DNA of 44,044 nt from Pseudomonadota bacterium (GTDB taxonomy: Bacteria; Pseudomonadota; Gammaproteobacteria; Burkholderiales; SG8-39), in the NCBI GenBank assembly GCA_021811085.1, contig JAJZPQ010000031.1:1-44044 (forward strand), given 5' to 3'. Within the stretch, counting starts at the first letter, position 1. Each line of letters begins with the position of its first letter. Shown here one piece after another: positions 35,614 to 44,044 of the stretch. A program made the translations under genes and the position numbers. The notes under the pieces are model-generated. The model was not told the DNA's origin. It did no database searches and was given only the letters and a program-made list of their open reading frames with translations.

Positions 35614-37028
35614 CGCCCGAGGCGATCGTCGAGCTGTCGGCCGCGAACCTTGCGCGCGCGATTCGTTCGAAACAGCTCACGGCGCTTGCCGCGATGGAAG
35701 CCGTGATTGCGCGCGCCGATCAGGTGCACAAGAAGCTCAACTGTTTCGTGCGCATCGACCGCTACGAGGCGCTCGCCGCCGCGCATCTGGCCGACGCCGA
35801 ACTCGCGCGCGGCGCGGTGCGCGGGCCGCTGCACGGCGTGCCGATGGCGCACAAGGACATGTACTATCGCGAGGGCGCAATCTCGTCCTGCGGCTCGAAG
35901 ATCAAGCGCGACATGCCCGCGCCCTCGACCGCCACGGCACTGAAGAAGCTCGACGCGGCCGGCGCGATCCAGTTCGGCGTGCTCAACATGGCCGAGTTCG
36001 CCTACGGCCCGACCGGGCATAACTACCACCTCGGCCATTGCCGCAACCCGTGGAATCCGGATCACATTACCGGCGGCTCGTCCTCCGGCTCCGGCGCCTC
36101 GGTAGCCGCGCGCGCGAGCTTCGCCGCGCTGGGTTCCGACACCGGCGGCTCGATCCGTCTGCCGGCGACCTTCTGCGGCGTGAGCGGCATCAAACCGACC
36201 TGGAGCCGCGTGTCGCGCCACGGCGCGATGCCGCTGTCTTTTTCCATGGATACCGTCGGTCCGCTCGCGCGCACGGTCGAAGACTGCGCCCTTATCCTCG
36301 GCGCGATTGCCGGCGCCGACCCGCTGGATGCGAGCGCGAGCCAGCACCCGGTGCCCGACTATATGGGGCAACTGGCGCGGCCCATCAGGGGATTGCGCAT
36401 CGGCACGCCGAAGCGCTATTTCTACGACAACATCGATGCGGAAGTCGAAGGCCTGATGCAATCCGGCCTCGAGATCTATCGCAAGCTCGGCGCCGAGGTG
36501 ATCGAAGTCGATCTGCCCGACATCGAGCCGTGGAACCATGCAGCAATGGTGATCATCGCGGCGGAGGCCGCCGCCGCACACGGCAACTGGATGCGCACCC
36601 GGCCGCAGGATTACTCCGACCAGGTGCGCGCTCGGCTGGAGTTGGGCCTCGCCGTGCCTGCCACGACCTACCTCGATGGTCTGCGCCTGCGCGGGGTCGC
36701 ACTGCAGGCGTTTTCGCAGGAGGTCTTCGCCAAGGTCGACATATTGCACGCGCCGACCGTTGGATTCCAGACGCCGACCATTGCCGAGACTGACATCAGC
36801 GGCGGCGAAGCCATGACGCGCGCTTTGAACAGCATCACGCGCCTGACACGGCCGGGCAATTTTCTCGGCCTGCCCTGCCTGTCGGTGCCGGCGGGCTTCA
36901 CCGGGAACGGCCTGCCGACCGCGATGCAGCTGATCGGCCGCCCGTTCAACGAAGCCGCGCTGTTCGCCGCCGGCCACGCCTACCAGCAGGCGACCGAATG
37001 GCATCTGCAGGCGCCGAAGCAGCCATGA
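35610..37028 (+). CDS. Amidase signature family enzyme, second AtzE-like amidase
   Basis: A 472-residue amidase with Lys82 (GVPMAHKDMYY), Ser157 (TGGSSSGSGAS) and Ser181 (GSDTGGSIRLPAT), again 24 residues between the two Ser. It hydrolyses a C-N amide bond; the substrate is unknown and may be what the surrounding ABC transporter imports. Its end overlaps the next ATPase gene (ATGA). It is diverged from the amidase at 28805-30259, so it is unlikely to be a recent duplicate. Confidence 0.9.
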   Translation: MTPEAIVELSAANLARAIRSKQLTALAAMEAVIARADQVHKKLNCFVRIDRYEALAAAHLADAELARGAVRGPLHGVPMAHKDMYYREGAISSCGSKIKRDMPAPSTATALKKLDAAGAIQFGVLNMAEFAYGPTGHNYHLGHCRNPWNPDHITGGSSSGSGASVAARASFAALGSDTGGSIRLPATFCGVSGIKPTWSRVSRHGAMPLSFSMDTVGPLARTVEDCALILGAIAGADPLDASASQHPVPDYMGQLARPIRGLRIGTPKRYFYDNIDAEVEGLMQSGLEIYRKLGAEVIEVDLPDIEPWNHAAMVIIAAEAAAAHGNWMRTRPQDYSDQVRARLELGLAVPATTYLDGLRLRGVALQAFSQEVFAKVDILHAPTVGFQTPTIAETDISGGEAMTRALNSITRLTRPGNFLGLPCLSVPAGFTGNGLPTAMQLIGRPFNEAALFAAGHAYQQATEWHLQAPKQP

Positions 37029-38029
37029 CCATGCCCTCCGTCAACGGCGAACAGCCGGCACTGGTGTCGGTGAGAAATCTCAGCGTCGCCTTTACCGGCG
37101 GCGCGAGGCCGGTGCACGCCGTGAACGGCGTGGATTTCGATCTCGCGCCAGGCGAAGTGCTCGGCGTGATCGGCGAATCGGGCAGCGGCAAGAGCGTCAC
37201 GCTGCGCGCGCTGCTGCGCATCCTGCCGCCCAGGCGCACACGCATCGGCGGCAGCCTGCGCATTGCCGGCAAGGACGTGCTCGCGCTCCAAGGGCGCGCA
37301 CTGGAGGACTACCGCGGCGGCGTGGCTTCGATGATTTTCCAGGAACCGATGCTGGCTTTCGACCCGGTGTTCTCGATCGGCGACCAGATCGCCGAATCGG
37401 TGATGCGCCACCGTCGCGTCGGCAAGGCGCAGGCAAAACAACGCGCGCTGGAAATGCTGGAACTGGTGCAGATTCCGAACGCGAAGCGCCGCCTGGACGC
37501 CTATCCGCACGAAATGTCCGGCGGCATGCGCCAGCGTGCGATGATCGCACTCGCGCTCGCGTGCGCGCCGAAGTTGCTGCTCGCCGACGAACCCACCACC
37601 GCGCTCGATGCCACGGTGCAGATCCAGATCCTGCTGCTGTTGCGCGAGCTGCAGCGCGAGCTCGGCATGGCGGTGATTTTCATCACCCACGACGTCGGCG
37701 TCGCCTGCGAAGTCGCCGACCGCGTCGCGGTGATGTACGCCGGGCGTCTGGTCGAGAGCGGCAGTGTCGCCGCCGTGATGCAGGACCCCAAACATCCTTA
37801 CACCTCGGGGCTGCTCAGCTCGATCGTGCACGGCCAGACGCGCGATCAGCGCATCGAAGCGATCCCCGGCGCGCCGCCGGACCTGGCGGATCTGCCCGCG
37901 GGCTGCAGCTTCGCGCCGCGCTGCAGGTTTGCCGTCGACGCCTGCCGCGCCGAAGTCCCGGCCGCGCGCGAGCTCGCCGGCGCTCGCCTGGTGCGTTGCG
38001 TGCTTGCCGACGAAGCCGAATGGGACTGA
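37025..38029 (+). CDS. Dpp/Opp-type ABC ATPase (DppD-like)
   Basis: A 334-residue ATPase: Walker A GESGSGKS, signature [10 protein letters not shown], Walker [15 protein letters not shown]-terminal Cys-containing oligopeptide extension follows ([15 protein letters not shown]). ATG 37025 overlaps the amidase stop. Unusually, the two ATPase genes of the transporter are separated by the AtzG-like/amidase pair. Confidence 0.94.
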   Translation: MTMPSVNGEQPALVSVRNLSVAFTGGARPVHAVNGVDFDLAPGEVLGVIGESGSGKSVTLRALLRILPPRRTRIGGSLRIAGKDVLALQGRALEDYRGGVASMIFQEPMLAFDPVFSIGDQIAESVMRHRRVGKAQAKQRALEMLELVQIPNAKRRLDAYPHEMSGGMRQRAMIALALACAPKLLLADEPTTALDATVQIQILLLLRELQRELGMAVIFITHDVGVACEVADRVAVMYAGRLVESGSVAAVMQDPKHPYTSGLLSSIVHGQTRDQRIEAIPGAPPDLADLPAGCSFAPRCRFAVDACRAEVPAARELAGARLVRCVLADEAEWD

Positions 38030-38085
38030 GAGCGGCTACCAGAGCGCATCTCCGGGCATACTTGACTATCCAGACAGGAGTCAGC

Positions 38086-39021
38086 ATGCTGCTACAACAC
38101 AGCCTTTCCGCCTCGCCCGATACGGTTCATTGGGGCTATTTCGACGCCCGGCTCACTCCGAGGCTGACGCTCGACTCGGGCGATACGGTGACGCTGCACT
38201 GCGTTTCGGGCGGGCCGGTCGAAATTGGCGTGCGCAACGACCTGCTGCCCGAGCACAGGGCGATCCTGGCGCAGCTGCAGCCCCATCTTGGGCCGCACAT
38301 CCTGACCGGGCCGGTTGCGGTGCGCGGCGCGGAACCGGGCGACACCCTCGAGGTGCGCATCAAGTCGGTCGAGCTGCGCGTGGGCTGGTCCTACAACGGC
38401 ATCAAGCCGCTCAAAGGCACGCTGCCGGAAGACTTTCCCCTGCTGCGCATTCTGCAGATTCCGCTCGACCGCGCAAAGATGACGGCGACGCTGCCCTTCG
38501 GCCCCGCCGTGCCGCTGCGGCCTTTCATGGGCATCATGGCGGTGGCGCCGCGCGCCGAGTACGGCGCAGTCTCTTCGATCGAACCGCGCGAGTTCGGCGG
38601 CAATATCGACTGCAAGGAACTGGTTGCGGGTACCACGCTGTTCCTGCCGGTGTGGGCGCCGGGCGCGCTGTTTTCATGCGGCGACGGCCACGCCGCGCAG
38701 GGCGACGGCGAAGTCAACCTGATGGCGCTCGAAACGCCGATGTCCGGCACCTTCGAACTGATCCTGCACAAGAACAAAACCCTGACGTTTCCGCGCGCGC
38801 TCACGCCTACGCATTACATTTCCTTTGGCACCGACCCCGACCTCGACGATGCGGCCAAGCAGGCGCTGCGCGAGATGATCAAATGGCTGGTCGAACTCAA
38901 GGGCTGGGCACCCGAGGACGCCTACACCTTCTGCAGCATCGCCTGCGACCTGCGCGTCACGCAACTGGTTGACGGCTTCAAGGGGATACACGCGATGGTG
39001 GCGCGGGCGCTGATAGATTGA
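38086..39021 (+). CDS. Acetamidase/formamidase family hydrolase
   Basis: A 311-residue protein of the FmdA/AmdA family, which releases ammonia from formamide, acetamide or related small amides. Visible features: WGYFDARLTPRLTLDSGDTV, HILTGPVAVRGAEPGDTLEV, EFGGNIDCKELVAGTTLFLPV and ALFSCGDGHAAQGDGE. AGGAG precedes the ATG at 38086. It is the last gene of the Dpp/amidase operon. Confidence 0.92.
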   Translation: MLLQHSLSASPDTVHWGYFDARLTPRLTLDSGDTVTLHCVSGGPVEIGVRNDLLPEHRAILAQLQPHLGPHILTGPVAVRGAEPGDTLEVRIKSVELRVGWSYNGIKPLKGTLPEDFPLLRILQIPLDRAKMTATLPFGPAVPLRPFMGIMAVAPRAEYGAVSSIEPREFGGNIDCKELVAGTTLFLPVWAPGALFSCGDGHAAQGDGEVNLMALETPMSGTFELILHKNKTLTFPRALTPTHYISFGTDPDLDDAAKQALREMIKWLVELKGWAPEDAYTFCSIACDLRVTQLVDGFKGIHAMVARALID

Positions 39022-39059
39022 AACGCGGGTCGAGGGGGAACAGACCTTCGGCGCGTTTC
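39020..39059. terminator. Hairpin between convergent formamidase genes
   Basis: GAAACGCG and CGCGTTTC form a perfect 8-bp stem, extended inside by GGTC/GACC with a small bulge. It lies between the convergent stops, without a T run, so it may act with Rho or be bidirectional. Confidence 0.45.
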
Positions 39060-39120
39060 CGGCGGCGGCCTGCATGGCGGCGAATCGGATCCCGGCGCGG
39101 AGCAGGCAAAGCGAGCCAAT

Positions 39121-40464
39121 CTACCCTACGAAGATATTCTTCTTCACGACCGCATGAACGCCCCAATTGCCGTCGACAACCTGGGTCACTCCAAAATCGA
39201 CGGCAACCGACATGAGAGAGATCGCTTCATCTTCGCTCAATCGTTTGGCTTTCATCAAGAAGTGGCGCATCTTATGATAGGCATCACGCATTGCGCGGTC
39301 CAAAGAGGATTTGGCAAAGATCTCGCTTTGCGCAGCGCCTCCCAATTCGGCAAGATAGTTCGCATAACTGAATCCGTGGACCAGCCACTCATCCCGGGTT
39401 TCGAGCAGTGGGTAATGCAAGTCGGAGAGCGGCGTTCCTGCGAGGGCGTTCTTCTTGTGCAAAATGAGCTGGAACGTGCCGGTAAGCGAAGATTCGATTG
39501 CCGTACCGCACAGCTCGGAATCCCCTTGCGAGGCATGAGGATCTCCCACGGAAAACATGGCGCCCGCCACAGCGACCGGGTAATAGACTGTCGCTCCCTT
39601 GCCTATGCGCCAATTGTCGATATTGCCCCCGGTATAGCTCGGGGGGATCGATGACACCAGTTCGGCTTCGCTCGGCGCCACGCCGATTGTTCCGAAGTGC
39701 GCCCTGACCGGCACGCGGATGTTTCTCAAGACATCGTTGTTTCTTATGATGGTTCGGTGATCTACGGGCACTCCGGGATAATCAATTGTCGGATGCACGA
39801 CGCCAAACGGATCCGTTTGCGGCGTCCAGCGATAGCTATATACCGCCCGCGCCCAATTGTTCTCGCCCGAAGAATCGAGTTCATAGATGGTTATGACCTC
39901 GCGCTTTCTGGGCTCGGTTATCGTATCCCCGTATTGGAAACCCCAATTCGCCGCCGCATTGCTGCCGAACGTCTTGCCCCGATAGACCGGATTGGCGCTG
40001 GGTCTGGGTCTCACATCGATAATTCTCACCTCCAGGATATCCCCGGGCGCGGCATCCTTGATGCAAACAGGCCCGGTGCAAATATGAACGCCCAGTCCGC
40101 CGCCGGCGCCGGCCGCGGCGTTCATTTCGCCGACACCGCGGCGATTTACGGCCTTGCCGTCTTTGTCCCAATGGAATACGCTCTCCGCACCCCGATCTCC
40201 ATGAACCATGCGCTCGGCGTCGTCGTTCGCGTGATGCGTGAGGGTCTCGATCGTCACGTAATCGCCCGAGTCGACTTCGATGACCGGCTTGGCCGAACGG
40301 CTAAAGTACCCCCACAGGACGGTATCCTTGGTTGCGGGGATGTAGTGATACGCGGCTGCGCGCGGCCGAGGCGTTCCGATCCGGCCCGCACCGGGCCGCG
40401 CCTTGATCGAGCCAACGGCCCCGGTCGGAACCCGCTTCACCCTGCCAGCACTTCTTTCAGTCAT
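39121..40464 (-). CDS. Acetamidase/formamidase family hydrolase, long form
   Basis: A 447-residue member of the same family as the convergent neighbour, with WGYFSRSAKPVIEVDSGDYV, HICTGPVCIKDAAPGDILEV, YTGGNIDNWRIGKGATVYYPV and AMFSVGDPHASQGDSE. It is longer by about 135 residues, through an N-terminal leader and inserts. It lies one base after the RidA stop on the same strand, so it is in the operon driven from 43552-43567. Probable role: releasing ammonia from an imported amide. Confidence 0.92.
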   Translation of the reverse strand: MTERSAGRVKRVPTGAVGSIKARPGAGRIGTPRPRAAAYHYIPATKDTVLWGYFSRSAKPVIEVDSGDYVTIETLTHHANDDAERMVHGDRGAESVFHWDKDGKAVNRRGVGEMNAAAGAGGGLGVHICTGPVCIKDAAPGDILEVRIIDVRPRPSANPVYRGKTFGSNAAANWGFQYGDTITEPRKREVITIYELDSSGENNWARAVYSYRWTPQTDPFGVVHPTIDYPGVPVDHRTIIRNNDVLRNIRVPVRAHFGTIGVAPSEAELVSSIPPSYTGGNIDNWRIGKGATVYYPVAVAGAMFSVGDPHASQGDSELCGTAIESSLTGTFQLILHKKNALAGTPLSDLHYPLLETRDEWLVHGFSYANYLAELGGAAQSEIFAKSSLDRAMRDAYHKMRHFLMKAKRLSEDEAISLMSVAVDFGVTQVVDGNWGVHAVVKKNIFVG

Positions 40465-40465
40465 G

Positions 40466-40873
40466 TCAGTCTTTCCTGGAAATTCCAGCGATAAGGTCGA
40501 TTTCCACTAGAGCGCCGACGGCAAGCCCATTGACTCCGACGCAAGTCCGGCTTGGCAGCGGACCACTGAACCAGCCGCTGTAGTTCTCGTTGAATTCCGC
40601 GTAGTCATCGAAACAGGTGAGGTAAACGCGAACCATCAGGGCATCGTCAAGAGTCAGCCCGAACTGTCCCAGCACGGCTTCGAGGTTGCGACGAACCTGC
40701 GCGGCCTGCGCGACGACATTGTCGCCCACCACATTGCCGGTGGCGGGGTCGGTCGGCATCTGTCCGGTAATGAAAAGAAGATCTTCCCATTGCGTCGCAT
40801 GGGCGAACGGCCCCACCTTGGGTGGCACGCCGTTGACCGGGGAAAAGGTAAACGTTCGCTTGCCGGCAGTCAT
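40466..40873 (-). CDS. RidA/YjgF family protein
   Basis: A 135-residue protein with the RidA-type stretches FAHATQWEDLLFITGQMPTD and AQVRRNLEAVLGQFG, and a C-terminal TCVGVNGLAVGALVEIDLIA containing the conserved Gly/Glu features. RidA proteins hydrolyse reactive enamines/imines; related members act as amide or aminoacrylate hydrolases. It overlaps the upstream permease-ATPase gene by four bases. Confidence 0.88.
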   Translation of the reverse strand: MTAGKRTFTFSPVNGVPPKVGPFAHATQWEDLLFITGQMPTDPATGNVVGDNVVAQAAQVRRNLEAVLGQFGLTLDDALMVRVYLTCFDDYAEFNENYSGWFSGPLPSRTCVGVNGLAVGALVEIDLIAGISRKD

Positions 40874-42507
40874 AGCGGGATTGCCGCAGGGGAATCCGCG
40901 CCCATGACCCGCAGAAATCGAGCCGTCAGCGGATGCTTGGGGCGCGTCAGCACCTCGTCGGCAGGACCTTCCTCGGTCACGATGCCGTTGCTCAGAAACG
41001 TCACCCGGTCCGCGATTTCTCTTGCAAATCGCACTTGATGCGTCGAAATGATCATGGTCAATCCGTCTTCGACGGCCAACTTGCGAATGACCTCCAACAC
41101 CTCGTTGACCAACTCGGGATCGAGCGCGGATGTCGGTTCGTCCAGCAGCAGAACACTCGGCCGCGGGGCCAGTGCACGCGCAATCGCCACGCGTTGCTGT
41201 TGTCCGCCCGAGAGGTGCCGGGGCAAGGCATGGGCGCGGTGACCCAGGCCAACACGTTGCAGCAATTCGTGCGCCCGCCGGTCAGCCTGCGCCGCCGACA
41301 TGCCATGCACCCATCGCAGCGGTCCCGACACATTCTCCAACGCGGTCAGATGGCTAAACAAATTGAACTGCTGGAACACCATGCCGACGCCGAGAACGGC
41401 GCGTTGTTTGGCAACTTCAGTCGGCGTCAATACGATTCCGCCTTCGGCGTATCCGACCCGGCGTCCGCCAACGCGAACGGCACCGTCTTCCCATTCCTCC
41501 AGCCGGTTGATGCAGCGAAGCAGCGTGCTTTTTCCGGATCCGCTGGGACCCAGAAGCGCCACCACCTCTCCCGTGCGAACCGTCAAGTTCAGCCCGCTTA
41601 ACACCGGGTGATCGCCGAACCGCTTCGAAAGGTTCTGCACCTGAACCATGATCTTTCCCTGCGAAAGCCCGGCTGAACGCGCTGCCCTGTCCCTGCGCGA
41701 CATGGGGATAACGACGGCGGGTGAAACCGCCTGCTCGTCCGAAGCAAGGGGTTCGGAAGCAACATTGCTCGCAGCTTGAGCAGGCGCGGCAGACGTTCCC
41801 TTCGCATTCCCTGCAAAGAATCGGGAGAACCAGCGCAACAGCGGATGCCGCGAGGGCGCCCGGTCCAGATCCAGTGAGAATTCCGCGACTAACTGCAGTC
41901 CGCCTATCGCGCTGGTGAGCAACAGGTAGAGCACGCCGGAGGCGAAGAAAATCGAGAAGAAGTCAAAAGTCGACGATGCCAGCTGGGTGCTGCGCAGGGT
42001 TAACTCCTGGACCGAAATGATCGACGCCAGGGAAGAGTTCTTGAGCGCACTCACGGATTCGTTGCCGAAGGCCGGAATCATGGTCCGGATCGCCTGTGGA
42101 GCGATAATGCGGCGCATCAGGACCGAGGACGACATGCCCAGGGCCTGGCCCGCAGCGACCTGCCCCCGATCCACGCCAAGCACCCCGGAACGCAGGATCT
42201 CGGCGATAAACGGTGCCTCATTGGCGGCTAATGCGAGCCCGGCTGCGCCCATCGCGCTGAGCTTCAGTCCGATATGGGGCAGTGCATCATAGGCAAATAC
42301 CATTTGCAACAGCAGCGGCGTACCGCGAAAGATGACGGCATAAGCCCGGGCGAAACCGGACAACCAGCGATGGCGCGACATTTGCATGCCCGCCAGGATC
42401 ACGCCCAGGAACAGTCCTCCGGCAAGCCCCAGCGCGGTTACTTCCAACGTGAGCGAAATCCCGTAAAGGAGGTAATCCAGGGTCAAGTAATGCAGGAACA
42501 GTTCCAT
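40870..42507 (-). CDS. Fused polar-amino-acid ABC permease-ATPase
   Basis: A 545-residue fusion. Residues 1-215 are a HisM/GltK-type permease with the EAA loop at about 103-124 (EILRSGVLGVDRGQVAAGQALG). Residues 216-285 form an Ala/Ser-rich linker. Residues 286-545 are a GlnQ-type ATPase with Walker A GPSGSGKST (320-328), LSGGQQQR (432-439) and LLLDEPTSALDP. Normally these are separate genes. Only one permease domain is present, so the channel is probably a homodimer. It follows its binding-protein gene by 60 bases. Confidence 0.93.
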   Translation of the reverse strand: MELFLHYLTLDYLLYGISLTLEVTALGLAGGLFLGVILAGMQMSRHRWLSGFARAYAVIFRGTPLLLQMVFAYDALPHIGLKLSAMGAAGLALAANEAPFIAEILRSGVLGVDRGQVAAGQALGMSSSVLMRRIIAPQAIRTMIPAFGNESVSALKNSSLASIISVQELTLRSTQLASSTFDFFSIFFASGVLYLLLTSAIGGLQLVAEFSLDLDRAPSRHPLLRWFSRFFAGNAKGTSAAPAQAASNVASEPLASDEQAVSPAVVIPMSRRDRAARSAGLSQGKIMVQVQNLSKRFGDHPVLSGLNLTVRTGEVVALLGPSGSGKSTLLRCINRLEEWEDGAVRVGGRRVGYAEGGIVLTPTEVAKQRAVLGVGMVFQQFNLFSHLTALENVSGPLRWVHGMSAAQADRRAHELLQRVGLGHRAHALPRHLSGGQQQRVAIARALAPRPSVLLLDEPTSALDPELVNEVLEVIRKLAVEDGLTMIISTHQVRFAREIADRVTFLSNGIVTEEGPADEVLTRPKHPLTARFLRVMGADSPAAIPL

Positions 42508-42566
42508 GTTCTTTGCGCTAACCGAATTGAATGCCCCCGGCGAGGCCGGGGGATGGTTTCATCGAA

Positions 42567-43508
42567 CTACTTGCTGGTGATCACCCGCGGAGCCTCGAGC
42601 GATCCCTCACCCAGCGACCACTTCTTGAGCAGAGCAGTCTCGAACCCGCTTTTCTGGATCTCGGTCAAGGCGGCTACGATCGCATCGCGCAGTTGGGGAT
42701 TGTTCTTCGGCACGCCGATACCGATGAAGTAGGGCAAGGTAACGGCGAGTGCCTTGCTCAGCTTGTCCGGATAAGCTTTGACCGCATGGTCCACCGTGTT
42801 GACGTCGTTGACGTAAGTATCTGCACGGCCCGCCAGGATCGCCTGAACGCAGTCAGCATTGTTGTTGTAGAGCTGTAACACGGGCGCAGGCTTGCCTGCG
42901 GCCTTGCACGGGCCGGCTAGGTTTTCGATCAAAGGCACTTCAACAAAGCCGGTGTTTTCCGCGGCGGTCGTCCCGCACATCGACAGGTCGATGCCGGTAA
43001 TCTTCTTCGGATTGCCCTTGGCGACAAGCACGCCGTCGGAGACCTTGGAGTAAGTGATGAAATCAACCGCTTTGGCGCGCTCCTCGGTCGCATAGATGTC
43101 CGAAATGATCAAATCCGCCTGCCCGCTCTGCATCGTCGGGATCAAGGCCGGAAAAGCAACAGGTTTATAGCTGACGCTGAACCCGAGGCAACGGCCCAGC
43201 TCCTCTGCGAGATCGATATCGAAGCCGATATATTTGCCGGGATCTTTGGGATCGAGCGACTCGTAACCCGGCGTATGCGGATTTATCGCGTCGACGAGCG
43301 TCTTGCCCTTGAACTGCGGAAACTTTGCCTGCAACGCGAGACACGCCTTTGCGTGCGCAGGCGCTTCGGTCGCCGCATACCCCGGGCTGGCGATAACGAT
43401 TGCGAAGCTCACGCCGAGCAGAGTTTTCGACAACCAACTAAACGGCGAATTGGCCTTTTTGCAGCTGGCTTGCTCCGGCAGGCTTGTAGTTCCCTGATTG
43501 TTAAACAT
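42567..43508 (-). CDS. Polar-amino-acid-type ABC substrate-binding protein
   Basis: A 313-residue family 3 binding protein. It has a longish N-terminal leader with the hydrophobic signal core at about 30-50 (LLGVSFAIVIASPGYA). The fold signature IGFDIDLAEELGRCLGFSV and the stretch MQSGQADLIISDIYATEERAKAVDF are present. AGGAGA lies eight bases before ATG 43508; further in-frame upstream codons run into the promoter and are rejected. The operon with RidA and acetamidase suggests an amide-containing or acyl-amide substrate, but that is inference. Confidence 0.93.
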   Translation of the reverse strand: MFNNQGTTSLPEQASCKKANSPFSWLSKTLLGVSFAIVIASPGYAATEAPAHAKACLALQAKFPQFKGKTLVDAINPHTPGYESLDPKDPGKYIGFDIDLAEELGRCLGFSVSYKPVAFPALIPTMQSGQADLIISDIYATEERAKAVDFITYSKVSDGVLVAKGNPKKITGIDLSMCGTTAAENTGFVEVPLIENLAGPCKAAGKPAPVLQLYNNNADCVQAILAGRADTYVNDVNTVDHAVKAYPDKLSKALAVTLPYFIGIGVPKNNPQLRDAIVAALTEIQKSGFETALLKKWSLGEGSLEAPRVITSK

Positions 43509-43551
43509 TGCACTTTCTCCTGTTTGAAATGGTTGAAACATCGGTAAGCAA

Positions 43552-43567
43552 AGCAAAGCGCGTGCCA
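43552..43567 (-). promoter_or_regulatory. Consensus-perfect sigma54 promoter of the polar-amino-acid/acetamidase operon
   Basis: The minus strand reads TGGCACGCGCTTTGCT, identical to TGGCACG-N4-TTGCT. Transcription should start near 43540, about 32 bases before the ATG at 43508. Confidence 0.85.
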
Positions 43568-43630
43568 TGCATGGAAACGGGCTCATCCATATGAGCTCAA
43601 AGTGGAGATGACAGCCCATGCCTGCATCGC

Positions 43631-43649
43631 CCGCACAACAGAGGTGCGG
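43631..43649. promoter_or_regulatory. NtrC-like palindrome upstream of the sigma54 promoter
   Basis: CCGCAC and GTGCGG are perfect arms around a 7-base spacer, containing the NtrC core GCAC-N7-GTGC. It lies about 65 bases upstream of the -24 element. A further half-site GCGCACCAA is next to it (43654-43662). Confidence 0.65.
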
Positions 43650-43738
43650 AATGCGCACCAACGCACTGATATAGTCCGGCGCTCAAACGGACCGGCGCGT
43701 GAACCGGGAGTCCGTTCCGGAACGACCGAGACCGACTC

Positions 43739-44044
43739 TCACTTTTCCATGTACACCGTGGTGTAATCCTGGAACCAGGACTGCGCCTGCACGAAGCCTT
43801 TCACCTTCTTCGAGTACATGATCGGGTTCAGGTCGTGCACGACGAACAGGTAGGGCGCCTCGTCGACGATCAGCTGGTGCGCCTGCGTGGTGCCGCGCGC
43901 GAGGGTGGCCGGGTCGTTGCTGGTCTCGATGCGGTTGATGATGCGGTCGTAGGCTTCGCTCTTGAAGTGGCCCCAGTTGGCGCCGTTCGGCCCGCCGTTG
44001 CCGGAGAGCAGGTAGCGCGCCATCGTTGCGATGTCGATCGATGG
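43739..44044 (-). CDS. Dpp/Opp-type substrate-binding protein, C-terminal fragment
   Basis: 102 codons up to the window edge, still open. The end KVKGFVQAQSWFQDYTTVYMEK closely parallels the end of the binding protein at 30779-32383 (KVKGFVQAKNWFQDFSTVSMQ), so it is a paralogue. The rest of the gene, and any linked transporter, lies beyond the window. Confidence 0.85.
   Translation of the reverse strand, partial: PSIDIATMARYLLSGNGGPNGANWGHFKSEAYDRIINRIETSNDPATLARGTTQAHQLIVDEAPYLFVVHDLNPIMYSKKVKGFVQAQSWFQDYTTVYMEK

Larger units (their letters stand above)
43509..43738. other. Control region upstream of the polar-amino-acid/acetamidase operon
   Basis: 230 bases without a gene. It contains the minus-strand sigma54 promoter and the NtrC-like box described separately. 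A bulged stem at 43686-43716 may end the incoming minus-strand binding-protein gene. Confidence 0.5.

Overview
The window is GC-rich (about 60-65% by eye) chromosomal DNA of a betaproteobacterium-like organism. The gene order glnA / DUF4124 protein / ntrB / ntrC, the homodimeric AceE next to an AceF start, PrlC, malate synthase A and the TRAP/ABC/amidase content all fit Burkholderiales, Rhodocyclales or Nitrosomonadales. The exact genus cannot be read from the sequence. No rRNA, tRNA, CRISPR array or intact mobile element was seen.

Layout. 1-2796 (minus): start of aceF and all of aceE (pyruvate dehydrogenase). 3261-6220 (plus): a PAS-type membrane sensor kinase and a FixJ-type regulator, then prlC (6306-8384). 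8475-16586: a redox cluster. It has a Tat-exported split-Soret-type dihaem cytochrome (minus), a plus-strand operon of two receiver proteins, a seven-haem membrane cytochrome c and a cytochrome b561, and a convergent minus-strand pair of a kinase with periplasmic haem-binding motifs and an NtrC-type sigma54 activator. 16935-19346: xth and malate synthase (convergent). 19488-24195 (minus): ntrC, ntrB, DUF4124, glnA. 24502-24954: a rhodanese. 25485-30458: a TakP-like TRAP binding protein (plus) facing minus-strand TRAP permeases and an AtzG/AtzE-type amidase pair. 30779-39021 (plus): a Dpp-type ABC transporter with a second AtzG-like/amidase pair and an acetamidase/formamidase. 39121-43508 (minus): a second acetamidase/formamidase, a RidA protein, a fused permease-ATPase and its binding protein. 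43739-end (minus): the C-terminal end of another Dpp-type binding protein.

Two regulatory themes tie the window together. First, -24/-12 (sigma54) promoters with GG-N10-GC geometry lie upstream of both arms of the redox cluster (9314-9329 minus, 10150-10165 plus). The cluster also encodes a sigma54 activator whose partner kinase probably carries c-type haem. I infer a self-contained module in which quinone-pool or haem redox state turns on a quinol-to-multihaem electron conduit. Second, sigma54 promoters, most with an NtrC-like GCAC-N7-(G/A)TGC box upstream, precede glnA, the TRAP binding protein gene, the AtzGE/TRAP operon, the Dpp/amidase operon and the polar-amino-acid/acetamidase operon. 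With ntrBC also present, roughly 24-44 kb reads as a nitrogen-limitation regulon for importing and hydrolysing amides to ammonia, which glutamine synthetase then captures.

Functions are assigned from motifs and family resemblance only; no database search was run.
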